NCBI RefSeq assembly: GCF_004564235.1
Contig: NZ_SOMN01000001.1
Location: 124,001-188,000 of the forward strand
DNA: 64,000 bases
Direction: 5' to 3'
Source of the DNA: Cohnella luojiensis
GTDB taxonomy: Bacteria; Bacillota; Bacilli; Paenibacillales; Paenibacillaceae
The position numbers were made by a program, and so were the translations under genes. This document shows, in pieces, positions 10,166 through 18,094 of this stretch; position 1 is the stretch's first letter, and every line of letters starts with the position of its first letter. Under the pieces are notes generated by a model. The model worked only from the letters and a program-made list of their open reading frames with translations. It was not told where the DNA came from and searched no databases.

Positions 10166-10846
10166 ATGTGCCAAGGAAAAGAAGGTCAACATCATCACCA
10201 CCCGGAATGGGTAACGCCGCAAGCGGAATCAGGACGACCCATGCGTATCGGAATCGGAGGGCCGGTTGGCTCCGGAAAAACCAAACTCGTCGAGCAGCTT
10301 GCTTTTCAGTTGAAGGATAAGATTAATCTCGCCGTCATCACGAACGACATCTACACGAAGGAAGACGCGCGGATTTTGTCCGATACCGGTTGCCTGCCGA
10401 ATGAACGGATAATCGGAGTCGAGACGGGCGGTTGTCCGCATACCGCGATTCGCGAGGATGCCTCGATGAATTTCGAAGCCGTCGAGGAGCTGGAGCACCG
10501 TTTTCCCGACTTGGATTTAATCTTGATCGAGAGCGGCGGAGACAACTTGGCTGCGGCTTTCAGTCCTGAACTGGTCGATCGTTTTATCTATATCATAGAC
10601 GTTGCACAGGGGGAGAAAATTCCCCGCAAGGGCGGACCCGGCATCATGAGGTCGGATCTGCTTATCATCAACAAGATCGATCTGGCGCCATACGTGGGAG
10701 CGAGCTTGGAAGTGATGGAGCATGATTCCCGGCATATGCGCGGCGAAAGACCGTTCGTCTTCACGAATTTATTCGGGGGCCAGGGGCTGGACGTGGTCGC
10801 GAATTGGGTAGCGCAGGAGACCGGCCGCCATGCGGCCGCAGTCTAA
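10166..10846 (+). CDS. ureG: Urease accessory GTPase UreG
   Basis: SIMIBI-class GTPase that powers nickel delivery to urease. It has the P-loop GPVGSGKT (about residues 32-39), the nickel-binding CPH motif in [11 protein letters not shown], the ESGGDNL motif and NKIDL for guanine recognition. The N-terminal tail contains HHHH, which is suggestive because no UreE (the usual histidine-rich nickel carrier) is encoded here. A GGAGGG lies 7 bases before the ATG. The 3' end overlaps ureD by 17 bases, implying translational coupling. Confidence 0.97.
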   Translation: MCQGKEGQHHHHPEWVTPQAESGRPMRIGIGGPVGSGKTKLVEQLAFQLKDKINLAVITNDIYTKEDARILSDTGCLPNERIIGVETGGCPHTAIREDASMNFEAVEELEHRFPDLDLILIESGGDNLAAAFSPELVDRFIYIIDVAQGEKIPRKGGPGIMRSDLLIINKIDLAPYVGASLEVMEHDSRHMRGERPFVFTNLFGGQGLDVVANWVAQETGRHAAAV

Positions 10847-11792
10847 CATGTCTTTACTTGCAAGCGGTGAACTCGCCAACGGAATTGGAATCGGGATCGG
10901 AAATGGGATCGGAACCCCATCCGTAACCGAAAGGCTCTCCGAGCTTCGGGCTGCCGTTGGGTTGGTGAAGGATAAACCCGAGCTTGTCTCGCGCTACCAT
11001 ACTTCTCCGCTGAAGATCGCCAAGACTTTTTCGCTGCAAAATGGAGACTGGCGACAGCTGGCTATCGTGCAGATGGACGGATCGCCCGGTCTGCTCGAAG
11101 GTGACCGGTATTCGTTCGATTGGCAGCTGCAAGAGGGAGTGCGTCTCTATGCGACCAATCAGGCTTATACCCGCGTCCATCCTTGCGAGACAGGCGGCGA
11201 TTCCCGGCTTTATCAACGGTTTAACTTGCAATCCGGCGCCGTGATGGAATGGATTCCGGAGCCTATTACGCTCTTTAGGGATGCACGCTTCATCACGGAG
11301 ACGGAAATCGATTTGGCTGAAGGCTCGGTCTGTATGCTCGGGGAAATTTTCTGTCCGGGAAGGCTTTCTAGAGGGGAAGTTTTTGCTTTCGACCGGTATG
11401 ATGCAAAGGTTTCCGTTCGTTACAAAGAGGAGCTCATCCATTATCAACGGCAGAAATGGGAGCCTGCCATTCTGCCGATCGGCAATGTCGGATGCTTCGG
11501 CAACTTTACGCATATGGGCATGTTTTCTGTATTCTCGGATTTGGTTTCCGCGGAAGTGGTGCATCAGGTTCGTGAGAATATGGAAAAAGCGGAGGGTATT
11601 CCCCAAGGCATTAGCTGGGGAATTGCGCGAACTGCCCGTTACGGGTTGGTCGTTCAGGTTGCGGGCAACGCGGCGTGGAGGCTGCAAAGGTTATTGCTGG
11701 TTGCATGGGACAGCGTTCGGTCGGTACTGCTGGGCCAGCCTCCCCTGAGGTTGCTTAAGGAAGCGTGGATGACCGGAACGAGTTTCGGGTGA
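10830..11792 (+). CDS. ureD: Urease accessory protein UreD (UreH)
   Basis: Scaffold protein of the UreD-UreF-UreG activation complex. The core has the typical tyrosine- and threonine-rich strand pattern, including [15 protein letters not shown] and the [10 protein letters not shown] region. The start ATG lies inside ureG with AGGAG 10 bases upstream; an ATG at 10848 is an alternative. Residues 18-28 form an odd Gly-Ile repeat, encoded by a GGAATCG/GGGATCG microsatellite, that is not part of the family core. The stop codon falls inside the first unit of the 51-bp repeat array. Confidence 0.92.
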   Translation: MRPQSNMSLLASGELANGIGIGIGNGIGTPSVTERLSELRAAVGLVKDKPELVSRYHTSPLKIAKTFSLQNGDWRQLAIVQMDGSPGLLEGDRYSFDWQLQEGVRLYATNQAYTRVHPCETGGDSRLYQRFNLQSGAVMEWIPEPITLFRDARFITETEIDLAEGSVCMLGEIFCPGRLSRGEVFAFDRYDAKVSVRYKEELIHYQRQKWEPAILPIGNVGCFGNFTHMGMFSVFSDLVSAEVVHQVRENMEKAEGIPQGISWGIARTARYGLVVQVAGNAAWRLQRLLLVAWDSVRSVLLGQPPLRLLKEAWMTGTSFG

Positions 11793-12086
11793 ATAGCAAC
11801 GCCAGACGTGCTTATTTCCTCTCGAGAGGCAAGTTTCGGGTGAATAGCACCGCCAGGTTTGCTTATTTCCTCTCGAGAGGCAAGTTTCGGGTGAATAGCA
11901 TCGCCAGGCGTGCTTATTTCCTCTCGAGGGACGATTTTCGGGTGAATAGCAACGCCAGGCGTGCTTATTTCCTCTCGAGGGACGATTTTCGGGTGAATAG
12001 CAACGCCAGACGTGCTTATTTCCTCGCTTGAGACTAATTTCGGATTAATAGCAACGCTAGGCTTGCTCATTCCCGCCAATAAATAG
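11781..12086. repeat. 51-bp tandem repeat, six copies
   Basis: Units begin at 11781, 11832, 11883, 11934, 11985 and 12036, exactly 51 bases apart. Conserved pieces are TTTCGGGTGAATAGCA, CGCCAG and TGCTTATTTCCT followed by a CTCGAG-centred palindrome (perfect 12-mer CCTCTCGAGAGG in the first two units). The last unit is the most diverged. As 51 is divisible by 3, reading frames stay open on both strands through the array. That explains apparent 88- and 141-codon frames, which I do not consider genes. The array starts within the 3' end of ureD and runs into a terminator. Confidence 0.92.
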
Positions 12087-12114
12087 CCTCAATCCATCTG
12101 GATTGAGGCTATTT
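12081..12114. terminator. Bidirectional terminator between ureD and the exonuclease gene
   Basis: A perfect 15-bp stem, AAATAGCCTCAATCC with GGATTGAGGCTATTT, closes an ATCT loop. The stop codon of the minus-strand exonuclease gene (12109-12111) lies inside the right arm. Confidence 0.85.
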
Positions 12115-12771
12115 GCTTTGCTCGGGGAACAGGCCGGCGAGCCCGGCGAAGGGCAGGTTCTCATAGTGGTCGGTCTTATAGACGACTTCACTCTCCACTT
12201 TCGTCTCTTCGCTCAGCTTATTGCGTTTAAACTGAAATTGGTCGAATAGCTTAACAAGAATTTGCGCCGTATTAATCGCATCGTCCATCGCGCGGTGATG
12301 AGAACCGGAGAACGGAATTTCCAGCATCTCCAGAGCCGGCTTTAACCCCATTTGCTGATGTTTCTCGAGCTTGTATATTTTGGATAACATTTTCTGAAGA
12401 TTGTTATGATTAACGATCCATTCGGTTGAAATTTGATGTTGGCGGCACTCCTGAACGAGCTGACGCTGGTCGTCCGGTCCCCAGGCGCATAGGTAATACT
12501 CATCCGTGCCCATCCATTCGGTATAGTCGCGAATGACTTGAGGGAGCGTACCCGCCCCGTTGACGTCTTCTTGCGTGATTCCGGTAAAAGCGGTTGTATC
12601 AACTGTAAGTTGGGGAACGATGACGGGCTTCACGAACGCTTGGAACGTTTCGATGATTTGCGGAATATCATCCACCAACCCGACTTTAGCGGCTCCGATT
12701 TCTATAATTTCAGCGATTTGGCCCTTTTTGCGGCGAACCGTCATTTCCAGGTCATATACGATAATGGTCAC
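12109..12771 (-). CDS. DEDDh-family 3'-5' exonuclease (KapD/ERI1-like)
   Basis: Single-domain exonuclease of the RNase T/DnaQ superfamily. Motif I is YDLEMT near the N-terminus, and the last motif is HHRAMDDAINT, giving the DEDDh arrangement with the catalytic histidine. Overall it is closest in layout to KapD/3'hExo-type proteins (about 200 aa); the substrate is not predictable. The start is the GTG at 12771, which has GAGGTG 6 bases upstream; a GTG three codons earlier is possible. It is transcribed away from sigK and ends in the bidirectional terminator. Confidence 0.85.
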   Translation of the reverse strand: MTIIVYDLEMTVRRKKGQIAEIIEIGAAKVGLVDDIPQIIETFQAFVKPVIVPQLTVDTTAFTGITQEDVNGAGTLPQVIRDYTEWMGTDEYYLCAWGPDDQRQLVQECRQHQISTEWIVNHNNLQKMLSKIYKLEKHQQMGLKPALEMLEIPFSGSHHRAMDDAINTAQILVKLFDQFQFKRNKLSEETKVESEVVYKTDHYENLPFAGLAGLFPEQSK

Positions 12772-12864
12772 TTCAAGCACCTCTAAGACAATCCAATGAT
12801 ATAGTCCGTACCTTTGTTATTATAGTCTTCCGAGAAGCGTTTGTCAGTGTGGAAAAAAGATGAA

Positions 12865-12900
12865 TAAAAAAACAGCCCTCCGTAAATTTACGAGAGGCTG
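12865..12900 (-). terminator. Terminator downstream of sigK
   Basis: On the minus strand CAGCC...TCGTAAATTTACG...GGCTG forms an imperfect hairpin (12873-12900) followed by a run of seven T residues. It lies 64 bases beyond the sigK stop. Confidence 0.75.
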
Positions 12901-12964
12901 CTAGTAAGTTCTGTATTCCAAGTCGGATTGAGCTATCTTCGGGGCTTTGTTTTTTGATTACGAA

Positions 12965-13666
12965 TTACCGCTTCGCCTTATAAAACTCATGATAAAGCTT
13001 CATGAGAGCCCTCTTCTCAATGCGAGACACATAGCTCCGACTAATCCCCAGCTCCCGCGCGATCTCGCGTTGCGTCCTTTCATCCCCGCCGCCGTCCAAA
13101 CCGAACCGGCCGCGAATCACTTCCTGCTCGCGGGCATCCAATATATCCAGATTGCGATAGATTTTGCTCTTCTCGATCTTGAGCTGCACCTTCTCGACGA
13201 CTTCGTCGGGCTCCGTACCGAGGATATCCTGCAGCGTAATTTCGTTCCCTTCCTTATCCGTTCCGATCGGGTCGTGCAAGGACACGTCCTTACGAGTTTT
13301 CTTCAAAGATCTCAGATGCATTAATATCTCGTTTTCAATACACCTGGCAGCGAAAGTAGCAAGCTTAGTCCCCTTATTCGGTTGAAAGCTTTCGATGGCT
13401 TTGATAAGTCCGATCGTGCCGATGGAGATGAGGTCTTCTAAATCCTCTCCGGTATTATCGAATTTCTTAACGATATGGGCAACCAAACGTAAGTTGTGCT
13501 CGATAAGCAGGTTACGCGAAACGGGGTTACCCTCCGCTAGTCGCTGCAAATGCATAGCTTCTTCGTCATCGGTTAATGGCTGCGGGAAAGCGTTATTTTT
13601 GACGTAGGAGACGAGCAACGACAATTGCTTCAGGAACAGGGCTATCGATGTGATTAAACCGGGCAC
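12965..13666 (-). CDS. sigK: Sporulation sigma factor SigK (mother cell, late), uninterrupted
   Basis: Mother-cell sigma factor that directs late coat and cortex genes. The sequence follows B. subtilis SigK closely: a hydrophobic pro-segment, then [42 protein letters not shown] (region 2) and [17 protein letters not shown] (region 4). I set the start at the GTG at 13666 because GGAGGT lies 9 bases upstream and the length (233 aa) then fits the family with a short pro-sequence. Longer in-frame extensions lack homology. The gene is continuous, with no skin-like element interrupting it. A SigE-type -10 lies upstream. Confidence 0.96.
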   Translation of the reverse strand: MPGLITSIALFLKQLSLLVSYVKNNAFPQPLTDDEEAMHLQRLAEGNPVSRNLLIEHNLRLVAHIVKKFDNTGEDLEDLISIGTIGLIKAIESFQPNKGTKLATFAARCIENEILMHLRSLKKTRKDVSLHDPIGTDKEGNEITLQDILGTEPDEVVEKVQLKIEKSKIYRNLDILDAREQEVIRGRFGLDGGGDERTQREIARELGISRSYVSRIEKRALMKLYHEFYKAKR

Positions 13667-13717
13667 GGTAAGGCCACCTCCGGATGTAGGTTCGGTTTGT
13701 GGAAAAGAAGCATTACC

Positions 13718-13725
13718 ATTGTATG
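13718..13725 (-). promoter_or_regulatory. SigE-type -10 element of sigK
   Basis: CATACAAT on the minus strand, 52 bases before the sigK start codon, equals the -10 consensus of SigE promoters. A matching -35 is not clear. It agrees with the known SigE dependence of sigK in Bacillus. Confidence 0.5.
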
Positions 13726-13775
13726 TGGGTTTCCGCCTATCCGTGCCTGTTCCACGGCTTAAAAGTGAAATCCTC

Positions 13776-13805
13776 GAATGGAAATAACCCTCCATGGGAA
13801 ATAAT
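13776..13805 (+). promoter_or_regulatory. Possible SigG promoter of spoVAC-AD-AEb
   Basis: GAATG (13776-13780) and AAATAAT (13799-13805) are separated by 18 bases, which fits the SigG spacing and roughly its consensus. spoVA operons are SigG-dependent in Bacillus. The -10 match is imperfect, so this is tentative. Confidence 0.35.
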
Positions 13806-13839
13806 GAAAACGATAAGTTTCAATTAATTCCCATGGAGG
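13789..13839. promoter_or_regulatory. 12-bp inverted repeat covering the spoVAC ribosome-binding site
   Basis: CCTCCATGGGAA (13789-13800) and TTCCCATGGAGG (13828-13839) are perfect inverted repeats around a 27-base spacer. The right arm contains the GGAGG that serves spoVAC. In a transcript starting upstream the site would be hidden. If the SigG-like promoter at 13776 is real, the left arm is not transcribed and the repeat may act in DNA instead. Confidence 0.55.
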
Positions 13840-13846
13840 TGTTTGT

Positions 13847-14359
13847 ATGGCGGAGAAAAGTGCCGGACGCGGGACGAAGTCCTATAAGCCGGTGTCCATG
13901 TCGTCCAAAGAATACCAAGCTTTCGCCAAGGCGAGGGAGCCTTCCCGTTCCGTGTGGACCAATTGTTTGAAGGCGTTCTTGGTTGGTGGGTTAATCTGCA
14001 CGATCGGCCAGGGAGTTCAGCAATTTTTTATGGCGGTGTTCGATATGTCGGCCAGAGAAGCCGGCAATCCGACCGTAGCGATCATGATTTTGCTCTCGGT
14101 CATTCTGACGAGCATGGGCGTCTACGATAAAATAGCCCAATGGGCGGGCGCCGGCAGCGCCGTTCCGGTAACCGGGTTCGCCAATTCCATGGCTTCGGCC
14201 GCAATCGAACATCGGAGCGAAGGTTTAGTGCTAGGCGTCGGTTCCAATATGTTCAAATTGGCCGGTTCGGTAATTGTATTCGGCGTCGTAGCGGCATTCG
14301 TTATCGGCATCATCTTCTGGGTTTTCGGAATCGGGGCGTGGCATGCTACTACAGGGTAA
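13847..14359 (+). CDS. spoVAC: Stage V sporulation protein AC
   Basis: Inner-membrane protein of the SpoVA channel, which moves Ca-dipicolinate into the forespore and out during germination. It shows the family segments AFLVGGLICTIGQG, AGAGSAVPVTGFANSM and EGLVLGVGSNMFKLAG with several membrane helices; the 170-aa length is close to the usual 150. The ATG is 7 bases after GGAGG. Its 3' end overlaps spoVAD by 17 bases, so the genes are coupled. No spoVAA or spoVAB precedes it here; the upstream neighbour is divergent sigK. Confidence 0.96.
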   Translation: MAEKSAGRGTKSYKPVSMSSKEYQAFAKAREPSRSVWTNCLKAFLVGGLICTIGQGVQQFFMAVFDMSAREAGNPTVAIMILLSVILTSMGVYDKIAQWAGAGSAVPVTGFANSMASAAIEHRSEGLVLGVGSNMFKLAGSVIVFGVVAAFVIGIIFWVFGIGAWHATTG

Positions 14360-15383
14360 ACGAACGTGGGTTTATCCCAAGCCGCCCGTTATTATCGCCA
14401 CCGGGACGGTCGTAGGTCCCGATGAAGGAGAAGGTCCGCTCGCGTCTGATTTCGATTTGGTGCATCCGGATTTGGAGGTAGGGCAGCCAAGCTGGGAGAA
14501 GTCGGAGAGAGTGCTATTGGAGCAGGCTTCCGATATCGCGCTCCAACATGCGAAGCTATCGAAGGATAAGCTGAGTTTCTTCGTCGGCGGAGATCTCATG
14601 AACCAAATTATTAGCAATTCATTCGCTGCGCGTACGTTAGGAGCTCCCTATCTAGGAGTTTTCGGTGCTTGTTCTACCTCAATGGAATCGCTTGCCGTGG
14701 CTTCTCTCATGGTGGCTTCGGGAGCAGGCGAATATGTGATGGCCGGCACTTGCAGCCATAACTGTACGGCCGAGAAACAATTCCGATATCCGACAGAATA
14801 CGGCTCGCAGAAGCCTCCTACGGCGCAATATACGGTTACGGGAGCCGGGGCATCCATCGTCAGCGGCGAAGGGGATGGACCGGTAATTACGGCTGCTACT
14901 GTTGGGAAAATCATGGATCTGGGCATCAAAGACCCATTTAATATGGGGGCTGCAATGGCACCTGCGGCAGTCGATACCATCCAAGGCCATTTTCAGGATA
15001 CGGGAAGGGAACCCGGATATTACGACCTGATCGTGACGGGAGATTTGGCCGGCGTCGGTCATCCCATCGCCACCGAGATGCTGCGCAGGAACGGGGTTCC
15101 GATAGAGCAGACTATTTTCCACGATTGCGGACTGATGATCTACGATGTGGACAAACAGAAGGTACAAGCGGGCGGAAGCGGATGCGCTTGCTCGGCGGTA
15201 GTGACCTATGGCCACTTGCTCAAGAGGATCCGCAAGGGAGAACTAAAGAGAATTCTCGTAGTGGCCACCGGCGCATTGCTTAGTCCGCTCTCCTATCAGC
15301 AAGGCGAGAGCATTCCTTGCATAGCTCATGCCGTTGCTATTGAAGCACAAAACTCTAATCGGCAAGGAGGTGCCGTCCAATGA
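14343..15383 (+). CDS. spoVAD: Stage V sporulation protein AD
   Basis: Soluble, membrane-associated SpoVA component with a thiolase-like fold that binds dipicolinic acid in Bacillus. Conserved stretches are FGACSTSMES, AEKQFRYPTEYG, TGDLAGVGHP, GGSGCACSAVV and ESIPCIAHAV. The length is 346 aa. The start ATG lies inside spoVAC, and the stop overlaps the spoVAE start, so the three genes form one tightly coupled operon expressed, by analogy, in the forespore. Confidence 0.97.
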   Translation: MLLQGKRTWVYPKPPVIIATGTVVGPDEGEGPLASDFDLVHPDLEVGQPSWEKSERVLLEQASDIALQHAKLSKDKLSFFVGGDLMNQIISNSFAARTLGAPYLGVFGACSTSMESLAVASLMVASGAGEYVMAGTCSHNCTAEKQFRYPTEYGSQKPPTAQYTVTGAGASIVSGEGDGPVITAATVGKIMDLGIKDPFNMGAAMAPAAVDTIQGHFQDTGREPGYYDLIVTGDLAGVGHPIATEMLRRNGVPIEQTIFHDCGLMIYDVDKQKVQAGGSGCACSAVVTYGHLLKRIRKGELKRILVVATGALLSPLSYQQGESIPCIAHAVAIEAQNSNRQGGAVQ

Positions 15384-15733
15384 TGCCTTACGTATGGGCA
15401 TTTGTGGTTGGCGGTGCGATTTGCGTAATTGGCCAACTGATGTTTGACGTGATCAAGTTAACGCCGGCACACACGATGGCTACATTAGTTGTTGCAGGGG
15501 CTGTTATGGATGCGTTCGGCTGGTATGATCCGTTGGTCGAATTTGCCGGAGCCGGAGCTACGGTTCCCATCACGAGCTTCGGTAACTCTTTGGTGCACGG
15601 CGCGTTGACCGAATTAACTCAAGTCGGCGGGATCGGGGTTATCACGGGGATATTCCATGTTACGAGCGCGGGGGTTTCCGCGGCGATTATTTTTTCCTTT
15701 TTGGCGGCTCTTGTCGTGCGTCCGAAAGGGTGA
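15380..15733 (+). CDS. spoVAE: Stage V sporulation protein AE (SpoVAEb type)
   Basis: Small integral membrane protein (117 aa) of the SpoVA channel and a paralogue of SpoVAC. It has the same WAFVVGGAICVIGQL opening and the GAGATVPITSFGNSL motif. The ATG overlaps the spoVAD stop by four bases (ATGA). This is the last gene of the operon; a terminator follows at 15756. Dipicolinate transport is inferred from the family. Confidence 0.95.
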   Translation: MMPYVWAFVVGGAICVIGQLMFDVIKLTPAHTMATLVVAGAVMDAFGWYDPLVEFAGAGATVPITSFGNSLVHGALTELTQVGGIGVITGIFHVTSAGVSAAIIFSFLAALVVRPKG

Positions 15734-15755
15734 AATTTAGATAATGGAGTAGATT

Positions 15756-15790
15756 ACAGCCAGACCCCGATCGGGTTTGGCTGTTTTTCT
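15756..15790 (+). terminator. Terminator after spoVAE
   Basis: ACAGCCAGACCC and GGGTTTGGCTGT form a hairpin with one wobble/mismatch region, followed by TTTTTCT. Confidence 0.85.
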
Positions 15791-15896
15791 ATTGTTTTTT
15801 GGAAGAAACTAAAATATACGACAGCATCCAAATTCCGGTATAATAGGTGGAGGACTATATAAAAACATCAATGTAGATTCCATAGGAGGTACGGGA

Positions 15897-16850
15897 ATGG
15901 ATCAACACGCCGCGATGCAATTATTAGATCAAATTAGACGAAACATGGAATCTTGTATTTATGGAAAAAAAGAGGAAATCGCTTCCATGCTTACCGCGAT
16001 GCTTGCAGGCGGCCATGTGTTAATCGAGGACGTGCCGGGAACCGGCAAAACCCAGATGGTTAAGGCGTTAGCTTTATCGATAGGCGGCGTGTTTCACCGC
16101 ATTCAGTGCAATCCGGACTTATTGCCCACCGATATCACGGGGGTATCCATTTATCATCCGAAGCTCGAAGAGTTCGTATTCAGGCCAGGACCGGTTATGG
16201 CAAACCTGCTGCTAGCCGACGAGATAAACCGCGCAACGACGAAAACGCAATCGGCACTATTGGAAGCGATGGAGGAGAGAAGGGTATCCGTCGACGGAGA
16301 GACCCACAACCTGCCGCATCCGTTCATGCTGTTCGCCACTCAGAACCCGATCGAATTCGAAGGAACCTATAGCTTGCCGGAAGCCCAACTGGATCGCTTC
16401 TTAATGAAAATCAAATTAGGTTACCCGGACGAGGCTTCCGAGAAGCGTCTCATTCTGGAGCCGAGCGCCAGCAGGGCAGCCGAATCGTTAAAAGCGGTAG
16501 CCTCCGTAGAGGATATCGCGCAGATGCAACGGTTAGCGGAAGGCATTCATTTGGAAACGACCGTAGCAGATTACTTAATAGCTCTAATTCGCGGTACTCG
16601 GCAGCATTCGGCCGTGCTCCTAGGCGCAAGCCCGCGCGCAGCCGTTGCCTTATCAAGCGCGGCGAAAGCCTACGCATTCTTAAATCACCGCTCATTCGTA
16701 TTGCCCGATGACGTGAAAGCAATGGCTCCTCTCGTTCTAAGCCATAGGCTGCACTTGCGTTCCGAAGCTAGAATGCAAGGTACGACGACCGTGCAAGTTC
16801 TGCAGGACGTTCTTCGGTTATTGCCAGTGCCCGTTGGGATGGAGCGTTAA
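15897..16850 (+). CDS. MoxR-family AAA+ ATPase
   Basis: AAA+ ATPase of the MoxR family, thought to act as a chaperone-like activator for partner proteins. Walker A is PGTGKTQ (about residues 47-53) and Walker B LLADEINRA (about 105-113), followed by the sensor 1 stretch ATQNP and the family pattern EGTYSLPEAQLDRF. At 317 aa it has the standard length. An AGGAGG site precedes the ATG. It leads a three-gene operon with a DUF58 protein and a membrane transglutaminase, a common MoxR arrangement. Confidence 0.93.
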   Translation: MDQHAAMQLLDQIRRNMESCIYGKKEEIASMLTAMLAGGHVLIEDVPGTGKTQMVKALALSIGGVFHRIQCNPDLLPTDITGVSIYHPKLEEFVFRPGPVMANLLLADEINRATTKTQSALLEAMEERRVSVDGETHNLPHPFMLFATQNPIEFEGTYSLPEAQLDRFLMKIKLGYPDEASEKRLILEPSASRAAESLKAVASVEDIAQMQRLAEGIHLETTVADYLIALIRGTRQHSAVLLGASPRAAVALSSAAKAYAFLNHRSFVLPDDVKAMAPLVLSHRLHLRSEARMQGTTTVQVLQDVLRLLPVPVGMER

Positions 16851-16852
16851 TC

Positions 16853-18094
16853 ATGCCGCGGCTTCATATGCCACGCGCGTGGTTGTTCAGCGCGATCTTA
16901 TACTTAACGTCCTTTTGTTATTTGTTATTCCAAGGCGGCAAAACCTCGCTCATGTTATTCGTAATCCTTAATGCCCTGGCCATCTATCTCATTCTCGGAA
17001 GATGGAGCGGAATCGGCGGGGTCCAAGGGATCCGGGTAACGGATACGGGAGAAGGCCATTCGGCGCTTCTAACCGCGGGAATGAGACTGCAAGTCAAGCT
17101 TCGGATGCAGATTCCGGGCTTCTGGCCGCTTTCTTATATTATAGTAAGGGAAAAACTAATCCGCACGACGGGCGGGGAATCGCAATTATATGAAATGTCC
17201 TTCGTGCCCGATTATCGCCGCAGAGGCGAAGTCCAATTCGAGACGGCTCCGTTGAGGAGAGGGCGATATCAATTTCAGAAAACCGATTGCTCGACGAGAG
17301 ACATCTTCGGTTTGTTCGAGCACAGGGGGTCTTTCGTCCAACCGCTTCATATTCAAGTGCTGCCTCAGACGGTGGCGCTCAGGGACTGGCGGCTGTTTCG
17401 CCGTTCGCAACGGGGAGTCTTTCATCATACGTTCACGTCGCTCTGGGCAAGGGAGACGACGCAGATCGACGGAGTTAGGGAATACATCCACGGGGATAGG
17501 CTATCGCGGATACACTGGAACGCTACGGCCAAAACCGGCCAATGGAAGTCCAAGGAATTCGAAAGGGAGGCGCTGCCTCGCGTCGTGTTCGTGCTCGATC
17601 GAAACGCTGCTTCGTTTGCGAGCTCGGATCAGTTCGAGCTTGCGGTATCCGTAGCGGCTTCCTTGCTTGAATTAGCGATCGCCAGAGGGATGCCCATCGG
17701 ATTCGTTTCTTCCGGAGAAAGCTCTTATTGGTTCGGCGAAGGAAGAACGCCTGTATCCAGGGATGAAGTTCTACAGCATTTGGTTGATGTCGAACCAGAT
17801 GGCAAGCAATCGATGGGACAGCTTCTGAGTCAAGTGGCAGAGCGCTATGAGCCAGGTATTCATATTGTGATCATAGGGTCCTCTACGGACGACCAGACGG
17901 TTGTAGCCATGAACGCTCTCGAAGGAAAGAGAATGGTTCCAAGCGTTATCCATATCGCCCACAAGCATCAATCTAACGATCAATCGGCCAAGCTCCTTCA
18001 ATGGCAGATGTTATGCCAATCCAAGCAATGGGAATTTTGCAGCGTTTCTCAATTGGACAAATTACCCCTGGCATTGGGGGTGGTATCGGCATGA
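16853..18094 (+). CDS. DUF58 domain-containing membrane protein
   Basis: Two hydrophobic segments at the N-terminus (about residues 8-45) are followed by an immunoglobulin-like region and the DUF58 core, marked by DRLSRIHWNATAKTG and a downstream vWA-like region. Such proteins are regular partners of MoxR ATPases, but their biochemical role is not established. It starts two bases after the MoxR stop and ends in an ATGA overlap with the transglutaminase gene, so all three are probably made together. Confidence 0.88.
   Translation: MPRLHMPRAWLFSAILYLTSFCYLLFQGGKTSLMLFVILNALAIYLILGRWSGIGGVQGIRVTDTGEGHSALLTAGMRLQVKLRMQIPGFWPLSYIIVREKLIRTTGGESQLYEMSFVPDYRRRGEVQFETAPLRRGRYQFQKTDCSTRDIFGLFEHRGSFVQPLHIQVLPQTVALRDWRLFRRSQRGVFHHTFTSLWARETTQIDGVREYIHGDRLSRIHWNATAKTGQWKSKEFEREALPRVVFVLDRNAASFASSDQFELAVSVAASLLELAIARGMPIGFVSSGESSYWFGEGRTPVSRDEVLQHLVDVEPDGKQSMGQLLSQVAERYEPGIHIVIIGSSTDDQTVVAMNALEGKRMVPSVIHIAHKHQSNDQSAKLLQWQMLCQSKQWEFCSVSQLDKLPLALGVVSA

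Noticed and set aside
10854..11687. A 277-codon frame antisense to ureD
   Set aside because: UreD is clear on the other strand; the antisense frame has no ribosome-binding site or family resemblance.
11765..12079. Open frames of 88 codons (plus) and 141 codons (minus)
   Set aside because: They exist only because the 51-bp repeat is a multiple of three. They have no ribosome-binding site and encode nothing but the repeat.
13667..13795. A 43-residue extension of SigK
   Set aside because: It contains the SigE-type -10 element and has no similarity to SigK; the GTG at 13666 has a proper ribosome-binding site.
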